From the NCBI GenBank assembly GCA_013399895.1, contig VXBA01005600.1, forward strand, positions 1,222,803 through 1,286,802: DNA of 64,000 nt, written 5' to 3'. A program made the position numbers and the translations under genes. Positions 36,901 to 48,790 of the stretch are shown here, piece after piece. Source of the stretch: Serilophus lunatus. Its lineage: Eukaryota; Chordata; Aves; Passeriformes; Eurylaimidae. Position 1 is the first letter of the stretch. Every line of letters starts with the position of its first letter. The notes under the pieces are model-generated. The model did not search any database. It had not been told where the DNA came from and saw only the letters and a list, made by a program, of their open reading frames with translations.

Positions 36901-39900
36901 TGTAAATTAGTCAGCAGCAGGCATAATCATTATTAGGCATGTTGCAATAAATGTTTGGAAGTTTTACATATTTTCCAGAGCACAGTTAGTTTAAACTGCA
37001 GCTTGATGGTTTCACATAAGACCTTAAAAATTGAAGAAGGAAATCAGTTTACATTTCTTCAAAAGACCAAATCTATTGTCAGCTTTAAGTTGACTAAGTA
37101 GACATCCAAGAGAAAAAGCTTAATTCAAATAAGTATTTCAGAATTCACTTAAAACTTGCTTAATATACTCCAGAATAAATACATTATCAATTTTCTGGAA
37201 TTTAGAATAGAGATTGTCCTATCTCCAAGCCAGGACAGAGTTACACATCAGACCTCACACAGAGCAAATGTTACCACCCTATTTTGCTTGAGCATTCTAA
37301 AAGTTAAGTAACAGTACTTGATTTTCAGATAATTGATTGACTCTCATTCCTTAATCTTCCGATTAGCTATTATATGACCAAAATTCATTCCAGAAATTAC
37401 ATGAGGGGGTGAATTCCTGTGGTTAATTCCTGGATAGCAGCTGCTCAGGGGGATTAGGATCCTTTTGTCTTAACTTTGAGGACTGAAATGTTGGCAAGAC
37501 TGTATCACCAGGCAATGTCAATTATGTTTTCCACAAGAAACAGTAAATTAGCTTTGCTATCCTGTAATTTATTTTTCCCCGCCCTATTCACAATGTGTTC
37601 TGGAGTCTTGCAGTAGAGCTACAGTTTTCTTCTATCTGCATCGCTGTGGAGTTAATTCAATAAACATACCGAATATTTACCTAGTAATACCTTGTGTTTA
37701 CTTGTTCTTCTAAACACACCATCATACTGCTACCACAAGAAAACCTACTGCCTGAGATGAACTCTCTGATGAAAACATTCAAGACTTCTGCAAACCAGGT
37801 GATACAACTCAATCTAGGGAACTATTTTGAAGGATCTTTGCTCACAGTACAGTTTCTTTTGGTGGGAACACCAAAATGGGTCATTTCATCCTTACCTCAG
37901 GAGAGAAGTGACATAATGTTCTTTAAAAGTAGCATTTATGGATAGTACTTTTGGTCATCCCCTATTGGCTTCAGACTTTGTTCTGTTTGGCGGACAATGA
38001 CCTGACTGAATTATACAGACCCCTTCCCATCAGAATCACAGCCCCCCCTTAAGAAAGCCCAGCTAATGCAGAAGAATTCCTCAGCAGCATGGATTACTGC
38101 AAGCTTGTCAATTCTCTTCTGTACTACCTGGACTGCAAACCTAGGCAGTGTTAATTCAAGCTCAAAATTTCGCTTGATATATATTTTGGTTATAGTTTAT
38201 TGCAGTTATCATTATGTTTTTAGGTCTTGTCTTCAAGGCTTTTTGCCCCACATTCACCATATCTAGAACAATCTCTGAAACTCAAGAAAGAAGAGTAAGG
38301 TTAGCAGTTGTAATGCTATGGCCGAAATGAGCAATCTTGCAAAAAGAATCTAAGCTTTTTCAGGAGACAAAAAGCCTGTGGCCGTGGAAAGGATTCCCCA
38401 AAGAACTCAGGACCAATGCAAACCTTTTACCATACATGCAACATGCAACTAATTGATTACTGTTTTAAAGCTTCTTTTGAAAAAAGTAAAAAGACAAACC
38501 CTCTCCAAAATATGTGAGACAATTGTATTCTTAAGAAGGATCTGAAGAGAGATAATAAATTGTACGTGGCAGATGTTGATCACATTGCTGAACTGCAGGT
38601 GCTATGATGCTGAGGATAGTCTGAGAACAGAGAGTCTACAGAACAGAACATTCAATGTATTTAATGATCCTGGCAAATCCGCATGAATTCTTTTTGAAGC
38701 CAATGGCAGCATGTCCAGAATAAGGATAGAAGTGAAATGCTGTTCTTGTAATCAGTGGTCCAACTTACAAAACTAAACTTTAGTACACATTTCAGATGGC
38801 CTTTTGACAATATATGCATGGTCAAGACTAAATTTTCCTGGAAAGAGTTTGTCTTTAAATTAAGGTTGCTTTAAACAGGATTTTGTTTAAATGTATGGGC
38901 CATATAATGTGTAATATGTTGAATACATATCTGAATACATATCTGTTTAAAAGAATGGAAAGTGCATTTATCTCAGGTGTTTAAGATTCATGTAATTATA
39001 ATCTGTAAATAAAAAGCTGAGTTTAGAATTGTATTACCAAAGTGCAACATCCTAGAAGAGAGCAGATGTATGAGACAGGATACTCAAACATATCAGGGGT
39101 CTTCTTGCATTGAATAACTTTTTTTTTCCAGAGTAACTGGAAGGGAGTGACCTTGGAAAGTCCTCCTACGAATCAACTCAAGAGATAGGAGTTACAGCAG
39201 AACTAGCAGTATTTTCAAATGTGCTATTTACAACTATTGTCAAATTTTACAGAATACAAATATTTGCCACATTAGTATTTCCGAAGGCGACTTACAGTCT
39301 TTGCTTATAACTACAGTAAATAAACAGCAGAAAGAACCTGAGCTTTGGTTTTGCATCAGATCAGATTAATTCACTCTCAGTGGAGAGAACACATTTCCCA
39401 CCATCCACCATTGGGATGAATGATGAAAAAACAATCCATGTGGTTAACAATAGATTAACAAAGTGCATTGCATTCAAAAGCTAATAAAGACAACTATGCT
39501 GTTTTCCATTATTTTTCACGATTTGATGACATTGCTCCTTAGGCTCCTGTGTTTACTTAAGCACATCAATTGTGGTTTCCTTCTTCTTCAAGTGCTATGC
39601 ATACATAATATATGCTCTGTTTTCAGGACAAAGTTATGGTTTCAATATTGACACAAACAAGATGTTACAAATTTTACTCTTTCACTTAGAGAAAGATATG
39701 TCTGAAAACACACAGGTTTTTCCCGCCTCCAAGTAGTTCGCATTAGAGAGAACAAAAAGCAGAGCAGCATTTAAAGCATGAAAAGTCCACAGCACCTGCT
39801 GAATTCCACAGCAGACATTTCATTAGCCAGGCTGTGGTGTCGTTCAAGATACCTGTTTTACAAATACCTTGACATGTTTTTCTTGATGTGTTTGATTGTG

Positions 39901-40385
39901 GAATTTTAATTTTTAGCCTCTGAACACTTGAGTAGGCCACCCTACAAGTTATGTTTTTTTAGGTATTTCTCATAGGAGAAGTGGGAAGAAGGCCTGCTGG
40001 TTATCCTCTCCTTATATAAATGATCCCACTAGTTCAGAGATTGCCTATGGGATTGAAAGAAGCCAGGCATGAGTCCTTGAAATAACTTGAGTACTATTAT
40101 TCTTATCTGAGAAGCAAGTTCTGATAAGAAGTCTTATAGAATCTTATATAAAAAAATCAGAGAAATTAAAACCTTGTTGTACTAATGGCATATTGCATAT
40201 TTCATAGTAATAACTTTTGCACACATGGTGACACGAAACACAATCCATTGATACTGACTGTGTTTGATTTGTATTTTCTATTCGTCCCACTAGCATTGTT
40301 TATTACATTAGGTCATACAATCTTCCTTTGTGTAAGATGGAGAAACAGGTCATATGTTCATTTGTCTCTGGTTTGTGGTTTGCAG
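33783..40385 (+). other. HHIP: HHIP intron 1 (visible part)
   Basis: From the gap to the exon 2 acceptor. The first 400 bases are still GC-rich. The rest is AT-rich and carries no CR1 or LTR that I can recognise. A near-match to the GLI site (tgggtggtg, one base off) lies at 33,982-33,990. A small A-rich stretch is at 35,915-35,938. The exact left boundary is unknown because exon 1 is not visible. Confidence 0.55.
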
Positions 40386-40581
40386 ATACTTTCTGTTACC
40401 AACAACACAGAATGTGCGAAGCTACTGGAGGAAATCAAATGTGCACACTGCTCACCTCATGCTCAGAACCTCTTCCACTCACCTGAGAAAGGGGAGACAC
40501 CTGAAAGAGAACTAACTCTTCCCTACCTGTGCAGAGACTATTGTAAAGAATTCTATTATACTTGCAGAGGTCACATACCAG
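40386..40581 (+). CDS. HHIP: HHIP exon 2, cysteine-rich N-terminal region
   Basis: The exon encodes 65 residues plus the first base of a glycine codon. It starts ILSVTNNTECAKLLEEIKC and ends CRGHIP(G). The acceptor is tttgcag|ATAC after a T/G-rich tract and the donor is CCAG|gtaaaa. It enters in phase 0 and leaves in phase 1. The encoded piece lies in the folate-receptor-like cysteine-rich domain of HHIP. Cysteines are at exon residues 10, 19, 22, 49, 53 and 60, presumably in disulfides, and an N-glycosylation sequon NNT is at residues 6-8. Compared with the human protein as I remember it, LLEEIKC, LC(R/K)DYCKEF and YTCRGHIPG are conserved, while the loop after FHSPE differs and is one residue longer. 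In the family this N-terminal domain binds heparan sulfate and helps place HHIP at the cell surface. The gene symbol is secure: paralogues HHIPL1 and HHIPL2 differ strongly here. Confidence 0.95.
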
Positions 40582-42102
40582 GTAAAACCTATAAGAAAAT
40601 AACAGGGCTAAAAGTTGTCTGTTTTGATATGTTGATATTACTTGAGCGGTTACAGATCCAGCATTTAACTAGGAAAAATCCGCATTGATATTCAGGGGAC
40701 TTTGCCCACGTAAAGACAGAATATCTCAGTCTTCACAGTAGATCTTATGTAGAGAGGTAAATATATTGAATGCTTTCTTGCCACCTTCCTATTAAGCTCT
40801 CCATGCAACACGCATGGCTTGATTATTGTCAAAGGCACCTGAACTTTTTCCTTTGCTGAAATGTTAGTGCGTTAATTCAAATTATGCAAAAAAGCAGTTG
40901 GTCATCCAAAAGGCTATTCTAAACAATAGATTCCTTTAAAATGCAAGAAAGAAAAGGTCCTGGCTGTTTGCTGTAGACTCTAAAAGCTGATGAGTAAAGT
41001 GTTTTTTCTGGTTTTGTTACCCTAGAAACTGATGTTTTTTTCCACAGGGTTTAAAGCCCATTGAAATCAAAGGGAGCTATTTGATAGACTTCTGTGATCT
41101 TTGACTCACTTCCAACGGGCTGTTAACAACCAAATTCTTAACTAACCTAACACTTCCTCACTGTAGGCAGTAGAGTTAGCTGGACATAACCAAAAGCAGA
41201 ATTTGCCCTGCATGGTCTTAAGACAGTCACCAAATGTGTGCTATCACTTGTAACTGTATCAACAAAATAACCGCAGAAGATGGTTCTTTTAGAAACACTG
41301 TCTTAATACACTATTATGTTAAATAACATCATTGGTATTCTCAATAGTAAATTATTTATATGTTTAAGACTGTCATTTTTAAACTATGCTTTTTTCCTTG
41401 TCCAAACACTACTTATAAACAATGCCACACAGGAGAAAATAATTAAATTGGTTGGGATTTCTTTTCTTTTTTTTTTTTTGTTTTACTACCAACACAGACG
41501 GGAAAAAAGAGTTGATAATGAGATGAAAAATGAATTTGAGAATAGTCATTTTTTACATATGAACACAGCTTTGTAATGTAATATAAACATGTTTGAGTAA
41601 AGGAGAGAGTTTAAGTGGATGGGATTTGGAGGAGGGTTTTTTAATTGCATGTGTACAGTGTGTACTTGTTTTCTCTGAAACTCCAAGAGTGCAGGAGATT
41701 TTTTGCAGTATTCTTTTATTGACTTGAGAAAACATTTTGAATTGACTTACATTTTTCCTTTTCTGTGGTTTAACATGTATCTCAACCCATTCAAATATGA
41801 AAATATTATTATTGTCTTTATAAACTAAGAGATGTTTCTAAGGCTTTCTTAAACCAGCTGTTTCTTGCTCTTTATCACATTCCCCAAAGCAAAGCAGAAT
41901 AGGTCACAGTTGCCAAGACTGCCTGCTGAACAGCGATAACAGATTAGATATTCTAAATGTTTGGCCCATATAAGAAGTCAGCACAAAGACATTTTTGACA
42001 TGAGTTTGTAGCTAATGCAAATGATTATCATATTCTGCAGAGCAAGACCCTCATAGTTGTTCTGTGAAATTCTGTGTTTATGAGGAAACAATTTGTTTAA
42101 TT

Positions 42103-42169
42103 GAAAAAAGTGAAAGAGGGAAAAGGGAGAAAGAAGGAGGCGGAGGGAGAGAGAGAGAACGAGAAAGGG
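42103..42169 (+). repeat. Purine tract with GA repeats
   Basis: About 67 bases of almost pure A/G on the + strand, including gggagagagagagaacgaga, with only three pyrimidines. Such tracts can form triplex DNA. It lies about 140 bp upstream of the GLI-type site in intron 2. Confidence 0.8.
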
Positions 42170-42311
42170 TTGAGCAGCACAGGAGCTACAGTCACAGGAA
42201 CTTCGCTCCTCAGATCAACATATGTGGTGACGAATGACAAATTTATTTTTCTACAAAGTTTGTGTATATGTAAAACTGCTGAAGTGCATCAAGATGTCAA
42301 GTGCTTTTTCT

Positions 42312-42320
42312 GACCACCCA
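42312..42320 (+). promoter_or_regulatory. Perfect match to the GLI consensus GACCACCCA
   Basis: GACCACCCA on the + strand in HHIP intron 2 ('ttctgaccacccaggttg'). HHIP is an established transcriptional target of Hedgehog/GLI, so an intronic GLI site is plausible. However, a given 9-mer is expected about once per 130 kb of double-stranded sequence, so roughly half a match would occur by chance in this window. Confidence 0.25.
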
Positions 42321-45300
42321 GGTTGCCTTGAAAGATAACCAGATGAAAGCATAACTTTAGCACTGGGCAAGAGCACTGTGCGTTGCAGGAAAAGGGCTTA
42401 CATACTTTAGCATCAGTTAAAATAGGATTTTTCCTACATCAATCAGATGCTAATAATCATTCTAAATACTTGCTGTGCAAGTAGGTTGTAGTAACAAAAA
42501 GTTGTTGCATACTTACATCCACCAACAGGATTAATTTGGTGAATTGACTGGTACATATTGTTGCTGGTACCTATTCTAGGATTTCCCAAAGGTATTAATT
42601 AAGAGTCAGGTCCCTCTTTTTGAGAAGATGCCCTACAGGATTTCAATATAATTTAATAGTCTTATACATTCTGAAATATAAATAATTAAAATAGCAACTT
42701 ATTTGGGGTTTCTATTTTATTTGTGAGACTCGTATAGCCATAATAATATTTATTGTGAAAGAAAGGAAAAAAAACAGAAAATGTGGAAGCAGTGTTTTCA
42801 GCTTAGCCTGGAGGATTAAACAAAGAGTTGAAAATTAACAGGCCCCCAAACCAAATGTCCCTGGCAATGATTCACTGTGCATTTGTTAAAAAGTTGAATA
42901 ATTACTCTTCCTCCATTAGGGAGTGCTAATTGTTTCTGAACACCAATACAACAGAGTTTTAGGAAATTGCTGACTACAAAAATAATTTCATCCCTTAAGT
43001 CCTGCAAAAATGAGAAATATTATTAACATTTTAAGATAGTCTTTTCTGGGATTGAAATGTTAGCAGTTCATATTACCCAAGAAGACTGAGAAATTATACA
43101 CCAGTTTTTTTCATGAGCTAGCTTCAAAAATTCATTTATTGTTCTGTTTCTTTTTGCAAAGATGAAGACTCTAGCAGATGCTTGGTTAACTCTTTTGAAG
43201 ATAGAAGTTTGCCCACCAGTTATGACTGTATCAGAACTTCCATTGACTTCATTAGAGTATGGAAGAGAAAAAGGGGACCCTGTTCTTCACTGAAATGGAT
43301 TAATAGCACTAGCTGTTAGGCTTGTATGGATATGCAGGAGAATGTAATATTTCACAAAGACTATGAGATTAGAACTTCCCTGCCTCATGCCAGAGAACTG
43401 TTGTGGTTATTTCTCATCCAATCTTTACTGTAAACCTTAGTTTAAGTGATTAGTGGTGGAGACCCTGGAGTTGAAGTATCTTCAATCAATATGAATTTTA
43501 AGTTTATAAGGTCATAACAGAAGACTATCTAATATTGATTATTAACATAGCTAATAAAGAAAGACATGCTTATGTCATGTTAGATATAAGCAGAAACTCG
43601 ATCCGTGGCAGTGGAGTATTCTAAGGAACAAACCTGTACCACACTCACAGTGCCATTCAAGGACATGGGAGAGATTTAGAACTATCTGGTCTCCATTATT
43701 TTCATTTGAAGGAATGGATTCCAGATGATTGTGGGTGAATTGAGATCCAGGCCCAGATCTCAATCCAGGCATTACAAGAACAGATGTTTGATAGGATTTT
43801 TTAACACCAAACAGAGCCACCCCAGCCCAAAATGGTGGGATTCTAAGAAGTTCTACAACTCATGCATCACTTCCAGAAGTTCTATCATGACCAATTAATA
43901 GTCACAGTCAACACAGTCAAGCTGTAGAAAAATAGTAGTGGCTTATAATTTTGGTACTGGTAACAAGAGTATCAAGGGGATTAACTCAGGCAGTGCCTGT
44001 GTGCAGGTATGTGCCATGTCTGAGTATGAGAAAAGGGCCACTAGTGACTGGAAAACAAATAGGAAGTGGTGTGAGCTACCAGTGGGCTTAGTACATTTTG
44101 AAACAATCGTTCTGGAATCGTGTCTTTCATTTGGTTTTCACTGGCAGTTGAGAAGAGAGAGGAGAACGTGGGTGTTTTCTGAAAAGATTAACATGTATCT
44201 GTCAAAAGTGCAGATCAGAAAAAAAAACATCTCAAAGCAGGAAAATGCTTCTTTTACACAATACTGAACTGTATGCTCAAGCTCATGGCAGAAGTAAAGC
44301 AGGTGAGCTTTAGTTCCAGAGGCCTTCAAAGCCAGTGTAAGTCTAAGCAGGGAATCCGGCAAAGTGGAATTCGGTGAAGGTAGGATAGGAAGGGAGATAC
44401 AACATGAGGAAATGACCACAAATACAAGTGGAAAGAGGAGATGGAAATCTGCTGGGAACAGAAATTTTCTTTTGAAAAGGCTTGTAATCTTGCAATTTAT
44501 TGCCACAGTGTTTTATAAAGGCAAACCTTCACTGCAACTCCCTTAACCGGAAAGATAGTCGTTTTATTCTTGTTTACAAGACAGGAAGTTTTAAAAGCAA
44601 AGAAATGCAAAATGTGAAACTTAAACACGATATTTAATCATCCTTTTTGATTAAAAATTTCTTTGTTGTCATAGGCACTGCTCTGTCAGCATATACACAG
44701 CTGGTAGGACATTTGTAATAATAGGTATGAGTCTTTTAAAATAGAGTCGTAAGTACAGAAATGCTCACAGGACCAAGAGTTGAAGTCTTTATTAGCCACG
44801 GTTCTCATAGAGGACAGTGGCAGAGCTGTATTTGAATAAATTCAGAGCAAAATGATTTTTCTTTTTTTTCTCCAAACAGTCCTAGTGCTTAGGGCACTTG
44901 TCAGGGCCCAATCTTCTGGACACTATGCAAGTGCTGAACAATATGACAAACTACACTCAAGACCTTACAATCTGAGCATCAGAAAGAAGATATTAAATGG
45001 CTACAATTAGTTAGGGAGTAGAAGCAAATGGTTCTCTAACTGTCTTTAGTGAAGCTGTTAATATGTAAAATTGAGCAGATATAACACATGCAGGGTTTTG
45101 GGTGTGGGTTTTGGTTTGGTTTTTTTTGTAAGTTACTATGGTTTTTATAGAACAAAATAACGAAATTCCATCCTTAATACACAGGTGAAACTGTATTTAC
45201 AGAGGTTACATTCCTTTTAGTAATGCAACAGTTTTCACAGTTTAATTCCAGCCCCATTTTTTTTACAAGCATTTCCAATGAAAATGGAACATAAGCCTTA

Positions 45301-47601
45301 TCCCTTTTTGGAACCTGCTGATGGATTTGCAGGCAACTGCACTGCAACATGGACTTAAGTGCATGATGAAATATTTCATAAGGAAATGGGATTAGTCTTA
45401 TATATAAGAAAAGGCATTATTCAAGTGAGTTTGCATCTGATCGTGATTGGAAAGGTTCATGTACCAAGTGAACAAGATGATCACAATATGCTCTTAGCTT
45501 TTCTGACTAAAGAAAACATTCAAGCCAAGAGTAGTTTTATCTTCAGTAAATAGTAGATGGTATACTTGGAAAATTCTAGAAATTCATAGTAATCAAACAC
45601 CTCCAATTTGCTATTGCATTTTTTTGAATGACCTTCTGTGCTTAGAGAAATAAATTATTGAAGACAAAACTTCGTATTCTTAAGTCAAATAACTCAACAG
45701 CAAGATTTTAGATTACCTTTGATTTTGGCATTATATCTACAAGCCTTGGAATACTACTCCGTGATTATATCAGAGTTCCTCTTCAGTTGTTCCACTTGAA
45801 ATTGTATCTTCCATTTTCTCCAAATAACTACTATAAATTAAAACCAGCTCCTCAGAGATGAAATTTGCTGAAGCTCCAAATCATGGTAATTAAACTTTTA
45901 CACCACAACATGCTACCATGTGTTTCCAGATATTATTTTATAGAAACCAAAGGCAGGCTTTGTCATGTTATTTTTCCAATATTTTTAAAGGAAGATGTAT
46001 ATGAAAAGAAGTATAGTTGGGTGGGAAAGGCTTTCCACTCCACAAAAATTCTGGGATCTAAAAAATTTTCCTATTCCACATAAGGAAGAAATTGAACTCT
46101 TTCGAAATTTTCCATGAAGAAAGCCACAGAGAGACCACCCCAGGATAGCTAATAAAGTCGTTGTTAGGACATTTACTTGGGAAATGGGAGACTCAGGGTC
46201 AAACTCTTGCCTGACAGATGAGGGGCATTGACCTGAATATTCCTCTTCCTAATGAAACACCCTAATTACAAGACATTGGAGTGTAGTGATACGTGGCTTG
46301 CTGTCTGTTTCTGTCTTTTTCATTTAGGCCAGAAGTTTGAAGTTGGACCAGAAACATCATGTTAACTAAAATTTTGTCAAAACTGATAATGTTTCTGAAA
46401 AATCTTTGCTTAAAAGAAATTGGCATTTTCCAATGAAACACAGCTGTCCCTGATCAGCTCTTGTTCTGTATTATAAGCTAGAGGTTTTATGGCCAAGACC
46501 TATGGATTACTGCATTATTCACAAGTGGTAAAGCCATGCATAAATTAGGCCTCTAATTCCAATTAAGTGCTAATTCTGTGTATCCTGTGAGTTATGTCCT
46601 GGACCATAGTACATCCTAAGACAGTAGCCAATAATGCAAAAAGTAATAAAGGTAACTTAAGACATGTTATCTTAATGTTCTAGTAAAATGGTACATGCAT
46701 AACTAGCCAGACTCTGTCTTCTTAGATTTAATACTCATGATTAAACACTGGATAGCAATGGCTAGAAATAGGTTTGTGAACAGAAACAGATACTTTTTTC
46801 TGTCATTAAACAGAGTGTAATAGCAGTAGTGGTACAGTTTTTCTTCAAAGGCTCTCATTTTACCAACTTCTTATTTTGCTGGGCCTTTGAGCTCCTTCCC
46901 ATTTTAAACTAAAACCTAAAGACCACCCTTCATCCAAGCCAGCTCCAATGCAGACATATCCCCCTTTTCAGTGTTTGGGGGATGAGGAACTAAACCTCAT
47001 GATGGAACACTATGTTCACCCGCTTTAATGTTGAGAGTCCAGAGGCCAACTGCATGTCAACACAGTGTCAAAACACTGTTTTCAACAGTACTTCTAGCTT
47101 TCTGAGATTCACCTGATTACTGATTATTCTCCTCTCTGACCGATGGCCTTCGCTGGCAGTTCTCCACAAAGTCTTTACTGAGATTTTGACTACAAGAACC
47201 CATTTAATAAGAAAAGGAAGTTGCTCAAGCTATTTTCATGCAGATACTACACTTGATTGATAGGGTTAAAACCAGGGAGAAGTGTATCACAACGTCAACT
47301 CTGAGCTTTATCTCTTAATTTTTTTTTAGCAAGTGAACTGTTGTGCAATTTTGAATGAATTGGGTTTTTTTTACTTAAGTATGTTGAAAATAAGGTTTAG
47401 TACAAATACAGATGAATAAACTATAAAAGGGAATAATACCTGGTTTGTGTTTATTCAGAGCAGGCCTTTTTTTTGCAGACAGTGCTTTCTTTAAAATGAC
47501 ATCTTCTTCCACTATGATCTGTTTAAAGATGAGTTTCATGACACTCTACTGCAAACATGACAACACACTAAATATTTGTATGCTCTTTTGCATTTTTTAA
47601 G

Positions 47602-47758
47602 GTTTTCTCCAAACTACAGCTGATGAGTTTTGCTATTACTATGCAAGAAAAGATGGTGGCGTGTGCTTTCCAGATTTCCCAAGAAAACATGTGCGAGGGC
47701 CAGCCTCTAACTCCCTGGACCACATGGAAGAATATGACAAAGAGGAAGAGATCAGCAG
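47602..47758 (+). CDS. HHIP: HHIP exon 3, cysteine-rich domain end and linker
   Basis: The exon completes the split glycine and encodes (G)FLQTTADEFCYYYARKDGG, then VCFPDFPRKHVRGPASNSLD and HMEEYDKEEEIS(R). The acceptor is ttttttaag|GTTT and the donor is AGCAG|gttcat. It is 157 nt, entering in phase 1 and leaving in phase 2. Two cysteines close the folate-receptor-like domain, and the acidic EEYDKEEEIS stretch forms the linker to the propeller. The match to the human protein as remembered is very high (FLQTTADEFC, YYARKDGG, CFPDFPRK, VRGPASN, MEEYDK). The donor has T at +3 and lacks the usual GTAAGT-like extension, so it is weak. Confidence 0.95.
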
Positions 47759-48588
47759 GTTCATAAAGATAAATGCTGTTTAATCTGAAAAAAAAACCCT
47801 AGCAAAGCCTGTGGTTTTCACAGTGAAACAGCTCAGTATGTCCTTATGCTCAGCAGCTGTGTTTTCCAGATGTTACTTTCTTTTGCTGCTGCTTGTGAAT
47901 GTCAAAAGAGAAAGTAACATTAGCTTCAACATTTCATTACCATTTGGTATTTGTGTTGCTGAAAAGGTGTTAGAATCCTGGTTTGATCCACCCTGTGGAT
48001 CTTGGGTATTGTCCAGCCCGTGGATCATACATAGTTCTGGGAAGTAATTTCTACCTGAACTGAATATTACTAAATAGCTACAAGAAGTTCATTAATAAAA
48101 TACTTATTTTATGGCCTGAAATTTATTTCATTCATGTATTTTACTTTCTGAAAAGATTTAAATTAGATTATCCCATTATAAGTCATTATTTTTAAATGGG
48201 TTTTAGAAGCCAAATTTTGTCTAAGTGATGAAATTTACTGTCTTTATTTTATGGTAGAAATTCTGCATTTCTAAATTATCATCTTCTTTTGCCATTTTTT
48301 TTTCTCTCCCATTCCTACACATTTCAGATCTAAATTTATTTAATTTTCTCTTTCTTGTGTACAGACCAAATTTTGCTCAAGTGATGGTTAAACTGATTTT
48401 CAGTATTATCCGCTTCCATACATTCAAGGAAATAATTTATTCTGTATGGTTATATATCTAAATTTATAAAGCTGATTTTAATATAAAGTGCTTTTAATAT
48501 CACTGCAGAACGATCATTTTATCTTTTAGGAATGTTGTGTCATGGTTATGAGAAAGAAATGTCTCACTATTTCTTTAAATTTCTTTAG
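47759..48588 (+). other. HHIP: HHIP intron 3
   Basis: 830 bp with gttcataa ... ttctttag ends. T-rich, with no repeat or gene recognised. An open frame at 47,811-48,047 is not supported by any domain. Confidence 0.85.
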
Positions 48589-48790
48589 AAAACACAAGCA
48601 CAACTGCTTCTGTATTCAAGAAGTTGTGAGTGGACTAAGGCAGCCTGTTGGAGCAGTACATTGTGGGGATGGATCCCATCGCCTCTTTATTCTTGAGAAA
48701 GAAGGATATGTGAAGATTTTCACTCCCGAAGGAGACATACTCAAGGAACCTTTTTTGGATATACACAAGCTTGTTCAAAGTGGAATAAAG
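48589..48790 (+). CDS. HHIP: HHIP exon 4, start of the beta-propeller
   Basis: The exon completes the split arginine and encodes KHKHNCFCIQEVVSGLRQPV, then GAVHCGDGSHRLFILEKEGY, VKIFTPEGDILKEPFLDIHK and LVQSGIK. The acceptor is tttctttag|AAAAC and the donor AAAG|gttgga. It is 202 nt, entering in phase 2 and leaving in phase 0. Together exons 2 to 4 give 555 nt with no stop, which supports all boundaries. The segment is the first blade of the six-bladed propeller related to glucose/sorbosone dehydrogenases (GLRQPVGA and RLFILEKEGYVKI are typical). In the family the propeller binds the zinc-containing face of Hedgehog ligands through loops encoded further downstream, outside this window. One difference from the remembered human protein is a Cys in VHCGDGS, where human has Ser. 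The donor is weak (T at +3). Confidence 0.95.

Larger units (their letters stand above)
40582..47601 (+). other. HHIP: HHIP intron 2
   Basis: 7.0 kb with gt...ag ends (gtaaaacc ... tttttaag). AT-rich with no CR1 recognised. It contains a purine tract at 42,103-42,169 and a perfect GLI-type 9-mer at 42,312-42,320. Near-matches with one mismatch are at 46,133-46,141 and 46,921-46,929. Short open frames inside have no domain signature. Confidence 0.75.

Noticed and set aside
46133..46141. GACCACCCC and similar one-mismatch GLI-like sites (also 8,509, 18,415, 34,695 and 46,921).
   Set aside because: About a dozen one-mismatch matches are expected by chance in a window this size.
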